26,208 nucleotides of DNA from Stenotrophomonas sp. UBA2302 (GTDB lineage: Bacteria; Pseudomonadota; Gammaproteobacteria; Xanthomonadales; Xanthomonadaceae), in contig DDVW01000075.1 of the NCBI GenBank assembly GCA_002345545.1, positions 1 through 26,208 of the forward strand, given 5' to 3'. Position numbers and translations under genes: made by a program. The notes under the pieces were generated by a model. The model was given only the letters and a program-made list of their open reading frames with translations, ran no database searches and was not told the DNA's origin. Of the stretch, positions 23,366-26,208 are shown piece after piece. Every line of letters begins with the position of its first letter. Within the stretch, counting starts at the first letter, position 1.

Positions 23366-25114
23366 ATGACTATAAAGAAGGTCGAGATCAAAAATATTAA
23401 GGGAATCGACGACAAATCCTTTGAACTTGATATTCTTCCCAATCGGCCGAGTCTCATGGTCGCGCCAAATGGATTTGGGAAGAGCTCATTTGCTGCAGCA
23501 TTCTTGAGCCTCTTACAAAACCGACTTTCGGTTCACGAAGACCATCATCACAAATCAGACGCCGATCTGCCTTCTGAACTCAGTATCGAGTATGAGGATG
23601 AAGCCGGTCATGTTCACTATCTCACTGCTGATGGTGAAAAAAATGAACTTCATGAGCACTTCTCGTGTTTCGTCATCAATAATCAGATCAAGGCCAAAGG
23701 TGTAGGTCGTAACTTTGGTGGCAGGAATGTCGTAAGTGCTTCCATTGCTGTTGAGCCAGTTGTGCTTATTGAAACTATCCCTGCTCAGGAGTCTTTCGGA
23801 TACAGCTACGCACAACAGAAGCGAGATTTCGGAACCAGTGGAAAGATGTTGCCGAATATTACGCAATTTCCTAGTAGTCCGAAATTTGTAAAAGGCATCG
23901 GCGACAAGTTCAATGAGCTTGATCGAATCGGCCAGGTGCGTAACTCACAAGCAATCGCAGACTTGGTTGCAGAAATTAATCAACAAGACGGAACAGCTGA
24001 TCAGCTGCTTTCATGGATCGAGGCGAACAAACTAGCCGAGCTAGAAGCAATAGAGCCTCTCAAGCTGGTCGCCGAAATTATCTTGTCCAGCAACCTAGGT
24101 ATCACCGCAAGGCATATTGCGTTTCTGGCCGCGATTCAGATATCTAGGCTGTACGATGCTGATAAGCCTAAGTTCAAACGAGCGCAGAAGTACGCGAGCT
24201 ATTTAATTGAGAAGAAGCAGTATTTGCAGATGCTCGCTGCATTTAACACTTCTTGGTGTGCGATCATTCCAAAAGAGAAAGGCCGTAAGCTGGTTGTCGA
24301 GTTTCCGAAAGCAAAGCATATTTCTAACGGGCAAAGAGATGTAATCACCTTTGTTGCATTGCTTCATCGCGCTCAGAACAGATTGCGGGGAAGAAACGGC
24401 ATTCTGATCATAGATGAGGTGTTTGATTACCTAGATGATGCAAACCTTGTTGCGGTTCAGTATTACATCACCAAGATGATCGATCGCTACAAAGAAGAAG
24501 GAAGGCGGCTGTATCCCCTCATCTTGACACACCTGAATCCGCATTATTTCAAGAGCTTCGTCTTCAGCAAGCAAAAGATCTACTACTTAGACAAGCGGAA
24601 TATCAACGCCAACCCCGCAATGATCAAATTGCTTAGGAACAGAGAGAAGCCGAGCATTGAGCAAGACGTCTCGAAGCACTTGCTTCATTATCACCCCGAT
24701 GACATAAATAAGAGGCAGGAGTTCGAGGCACTTAACTTAAAGGCAACTTGGGGGGAAGGGCAGAACTTCAATACATTTATTGAGGAAGAATGCCGCAAGT
24801 ATGCTGAAAATGAGGCGGACTTTGACCCGCTAGCCGTGTGTTGTGCGGTGAGAAACCTTGTGGAAAAGAATGCTTATCAGCAACTTCAATCGCAAGTGGA
24901 TCGCGATACCTTTATCAATACGTACAAGACTCGAAATAAACTAGAATTCGCCGAAAGCGTAGGGGCATCAATCCCGGAATACTTCTATCTCTTAGGAGTG
25001 ATTTACAACGAGAGCATGCACTGGCGAGAAGGGCAAGACAATTTGTCGCCCATAGCTGCAAAGCTTGAGAACAGTACAGTTCGATCTCTCATCTGCAAAG
25101 TTAGACAGTCTTAG
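23366..25114 (+). CDS. Cassette 12: ABC/SMC-type AAA ATPase, candidate defence protein
   Basis: 582 residues, far larger than the other cassette proteins. The opening MTIKKVEIKNIKGIDDKSFELDI is typical of SMC/RecF/OLD-like ATPases. Walker A is APNGFGKSS (33-41), the signature-like motif is SNGQRDVITFVALL (320-333), Walker B is ILIIDEVFDYLD (346-357, D350 and E351) and the switch His is LTHLNP (His389). The inter-motif region is ~280 residues without a long coiled coil. The ~190-residue C-terminal part (from ~395) is helical, matches nothing I recognise and shows no TOPRIM or HNH motif. The codon use is AT-richer than the neighbours. It resembles ATPase halves of anti-phage systems (AriA, OLD-type); a stand-alone role is inference. 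The upstream AAGGGATAGCGGG gives a weak ribosome-binding site. Confidence 0.85.
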   Translation: MTIKKVEIKNIKGIDDKSFELDILPNRPSLMVAPNGFGKSSFAAAFLSLLQNRLSVHEDHHHKSDADLPSELSIEYEDEAGHVHYLTADGEKNELHEHFSCFVINNQIKAKGVGRNFGGRNVVSASIAVEPVVLIETIPAQESFGYSYAQQKRDFGTSGKMLPNITQFPSSPKFVKGIGDKFNELDRIGQVRNSQAIADLVAEINQQDGTADQLLSWIEANKLAELEAIEPLKLVAEIILSSNLGITARHIAFLAAIQISRLYDADKPKFKRAQKYASYLIEKKQYLQMLAAFNTSWCAIIPKEKGRKLVVEFPKAKHISNGQRDVITFVALLHRAQNRLRGRNGILIIDEVFDYLDDANLVAVQYYITKMIDRYKEEGRRLYPLILTHLNPHYFKSFVFSKQKIYYLDKRNINANPAMIKLLRNREKPSIEQDVSKHLLHYHPDDINKRQEFEALNLKATWGEGQNFNTFIEEECRKYAENEADFDPLAVCCAVRNLVEKNAYQQLQSQVDRDTFINTYKTRNKLEFAESVGASIPEYFYLLGVIYNESMHWREGQDNLSPIAAKLENSTVRSLICKVRQS

Positions 25115-25124
25115 GAGAGGAGAT

Positions 25125-25223
25125 GCATAACAATTCGTTGCAGCGGACGTTTGACCCGCCAGCCGATTTTGCTTCCGCAAAATTTTCGGCCGTCTCAAAC
25201 GCTGCTGAACTCAGGCGTTAGGC
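25125..25223 (+). repeat. attC12 (99 bp, divergent type)
   Basis: Core GCATAAC (25125-25131) and GTTAGGC (25217-25223). The arms differ from the rest of the array: CAATTCGTTGCAGCGGACG on the left and CGTCTCAAACGCTGCTGAA on the right, and the apex contains GATTTTGCTTCCGCAAAATTTTCGG. GCAGCG and CGCTGC pair, as do CGGACG and CGTCT. It probably came from another integron lineage. Confidence 0.85.
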
Positions 25224-25497
25224 CACTAAGAGCGAGCGCACCAACTTGCACTTTCGCGATCTCCGAGTTCTTGCTGTCCGCTATCGCAATCGTCAGATTC
25301 GTCGCTCGTTACTTCGCCGTGGTTCACCGCGCTACGGCGCAGCACAAAGCGGCCGCGCCTCCGACTTCGCAATGTCTCGCTCGTTCATCAAGTGCAACAA
25401 CCGCAGTACACTCGGGTTGGGTCATGCGCTGTCGTCAAGGGCAGTGGCCTAACAATTCATTCAAGCCGACGCCGCTTCGCGGCGCGGCTTAATTCAG
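25218..25497 (+). other. Cassette 13, truncated, no convincing gene
   Basis: About 230 bases lie between attC12 and the cut attC13. The longest frames (25246-25452 and a frame running through into attC13) are Arg/Ser/Ala-rich without a ribosome-binding site, so the cassette reads as non-coding. The plus strand is C-rich rather than G/T-rich, so it is not obviously related to cassettes 3 and 8. The cassette ends inside its attC because of the insertion sequence. Confidence 0.55.
25447..25497 (+). repeat. attC13, truncated by IS insertion
   Basis: The site starts normally (GCCTAAC at 25447-25453, standard arms and apex) but after TTAATTCAG (to 25497) the expected GCGTTAGGC is missing and the sequence changes to CAACTGTCTTGAG, part of the insertion sequence. 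It should no longer recombine. Confidence 0.85.
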
Positions 25498-25614
25498 CAA
25501 CTGTCTTGAGAAACAGTCGCTCAGGCTGCGGCTAGTCCTGACGTCCTCCCGATAATTCAGACCAGCCAGAAGTAGAGGATTCGGCGACACTCAGGCCCAA
25601 GGAGGCCCGTCGCC

Positions 25615-25881
25615 ATGAAGAAGTCGAAGTTCACCGAAGAGCAGATCGCGTTCGCCTTGAAGCAGGCCGAGTCCGGCACCCGTGTCGAAGAGGTGTGCCG
25701 CAAGATGGGCATCTCCCAAGCGACGTTCTACGCCTGGCGCAAGAAGTTTGGTGGCTTGGGGGTATCCGAGCTGCGTCGGCTCAGGCAGCTCGAAGAGGAG
25801 AACCGCAAGCTCAAGCAACTGGTTGCCGACTTGAGCCTGGACAAGGCCATGCTGCAGGACGTGCTGACAAAAAAGCTCTAA
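25615..25881 (+). CDS. IS3-family transposase OrfA
   Basis: 88 residues: MKKSKFTEEQIAFALKQAESGTRVEEVCRKMGISQATFYAWRKKFGG is the helix-turn-helix that binds the terminal repeats, followed by a leucine-zipper-like segment (LRRLRQLEEENRKLKQLVADLSLDKAML). This is the full normal length. It is preceded by CAAGGAGG (within 25598-25607) as ribosome-binding site. Near its end the heptamer A6G (25869-25875) lies in the frame A-AAA-AAG, the standard -1 slippery sequence that produces the OrfAB transposase. Confidence 0.95.
   Translation: MKKSKFTEEQIAFALKQAESGTRVEEVCRKMGISQATFYAWRKKFGGLGVSELRRLRQLEEENRKLKQLVADLSLDKAMLQDVLTKKL
25869..25875 (+). promoter_or_regulatory. -1 ribosomal frameshift site (A6G)
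   Basis: AAAAAAG in the phase A-AAA-AAG relative to orfA. The orfA stop follows at 25879, and the orfB frame takes over by a one-base backward slip. Confidence 0.85.
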
Positions 25882-26208
25882 GGCCCGCGCAGCGCAAGGC
25901 GCTCGTGGGCCATTTGATTGATCGATACCGGGTAGGCGTCCGTCGGGCTTGCCACGCGGTCAAGCAGAGCCGTGCGGCGTGGTACTACAAGCCCAGGGAA
26001 AAGGATGATGGGCCACTGCTTCGGCGGATCGAAGAGATCGCCGCCACCCGTGTCCGTTACGGCTTCTGGCGGATCTTCGTGCTGTTGCGTCGAGAAGGCT
26101 GGACGGACAACCACAAGCGCGTGTACCGACTGTATTGCCAGGCCGGGCTCAACCTTAGGCGCAAGCGGCCGCGCCGGCGCAAGGCGGCAGCTCATCGCAT
26201 GGAGCGGC
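25875..26208 (+). CDS. IS3-family transposase OrfB (partial, 5' end)
   Basis: This frame is -1 relative to orfA and continues to the window edge without a stop. It reads ALRPAQRKALVGHLIDRYRVGVRRACHAVKQSRAAWYYKP, then LRRIEEIAATRVRYGFWRIFVLLRREGW, then NHKRVYRLYCQAGLNLRRKRPRRR, the typical HTH_21-containing start of IS3 OrfB. The DDE integrase catalytic domain lies beyond 26208. It is made mainly by frameshifting from orfA. No disruption is visible in the part present. Confidence 0.93.

Larger units (their letters stand above)
25498..26208 (+). mobile_element. IS3-family insertion sequence (IS407-like), left part
   Basis: The element begins between 25498 and about 25502, where the attC13 sequence breaks off. 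A ~115-base leader precedes orfA. The two overlapping frames, orfA and orfB with a -1 shift site, are the IS3-family arrangement; the protein sequences are of the IS407 group. The right end is outside the window, so terminal repeats and target duplication cannot be checked. Confidence 0.88.

Noticed and set aside
18583..25497. The attC series as a CRISPR array
   Set aside because: Repeats are 58-112 bp, imperfect and spaced 0.35-1.9 kb apart with genes between; their core sites and arms are those of integron attC.
25501..25516. CTGT-N8-ACAG at the insertion sequence edge, matching the E. coli LexA box
   Set aside because: It lies in the leader of the insertion sequence, far from intI, and the LexA proteins of Xanthomonads recognise a different motif. 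Probably chance.

Overview
The window is high-GC chromosomal DNA from a gammaproteobacterium, most likely Xanthomonadaceae (Xanthomonas/Stenotrophomonas/Pseudoxanthomonas group). The reasons are the GC-rich codon use, the gene families and their order, and above all an integron integrase lying tail-to-tail with ilvD and followed by a cassette array, which is the known position of the Xanthomonas chromosomal integron. The species cannot be fixed by eye.

Positions 1-17450 are mainly housekeeping. The end of bioH and all of bioC (biotin precursor synthesis) come first, then a convergent DUF218 (YdcF/SanA-like) membrane protein. A Gly/Tyr- and His/Pro-rich lipoprotein follows, then a gene-free stretch ending in a strong intrinsic terminator, mnmG (tRNA U34 modification) and a gamma-class carbonic anhydrase homologue. 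Next is a six-gene membrane/AAA cluster: RDD protein, SpoIIM-family protein, DUF4129 protein, DUF4350 protein, MoxR ATPase and DUF58 protein. Its first five genes overlap or nearly touch. The MoxR-DUF58 junction is split by a ~0.6-kb palindromic intergenic element. A small hairpin repeat separates this cluster from the convergent ygiB-ygiC pair, and ilvD follows with an attenuator-like hairpin and T-run in its leader.

Positions 17455-25497 are a sedentary chromosomal integron: an intact integrase (minus strand), an attI region, and a run of gene cassettes separated by recognisable attC sites. I count 12 complete attC sites and a 13th cut short. Most cassettes carry one small ORF of unknown function, typical of integron ORFans. 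Two encode small membrane proteins, one an exported protein, and one ORF is inverted. Three cassettes (3, 8 and 13) show no convincing gene. Cassette 12 is exceptional: 1.9 kb, AT-richer, encoding a 582-residue ABC/SMC-type ATPase and closed by an attC of a different type. It is the best candidate here for a new biological system, most plausibly a single-gene anti-phage or other conflict function; that role is inference from architecture and context.

Positions 25498-26208 are the left part of an IS3-family insertion sequence (orfA, a -1 frameshift site, start of orfB) that has cut into the last visible attC. Its other end, and any further cassettes, lie beyond the window.
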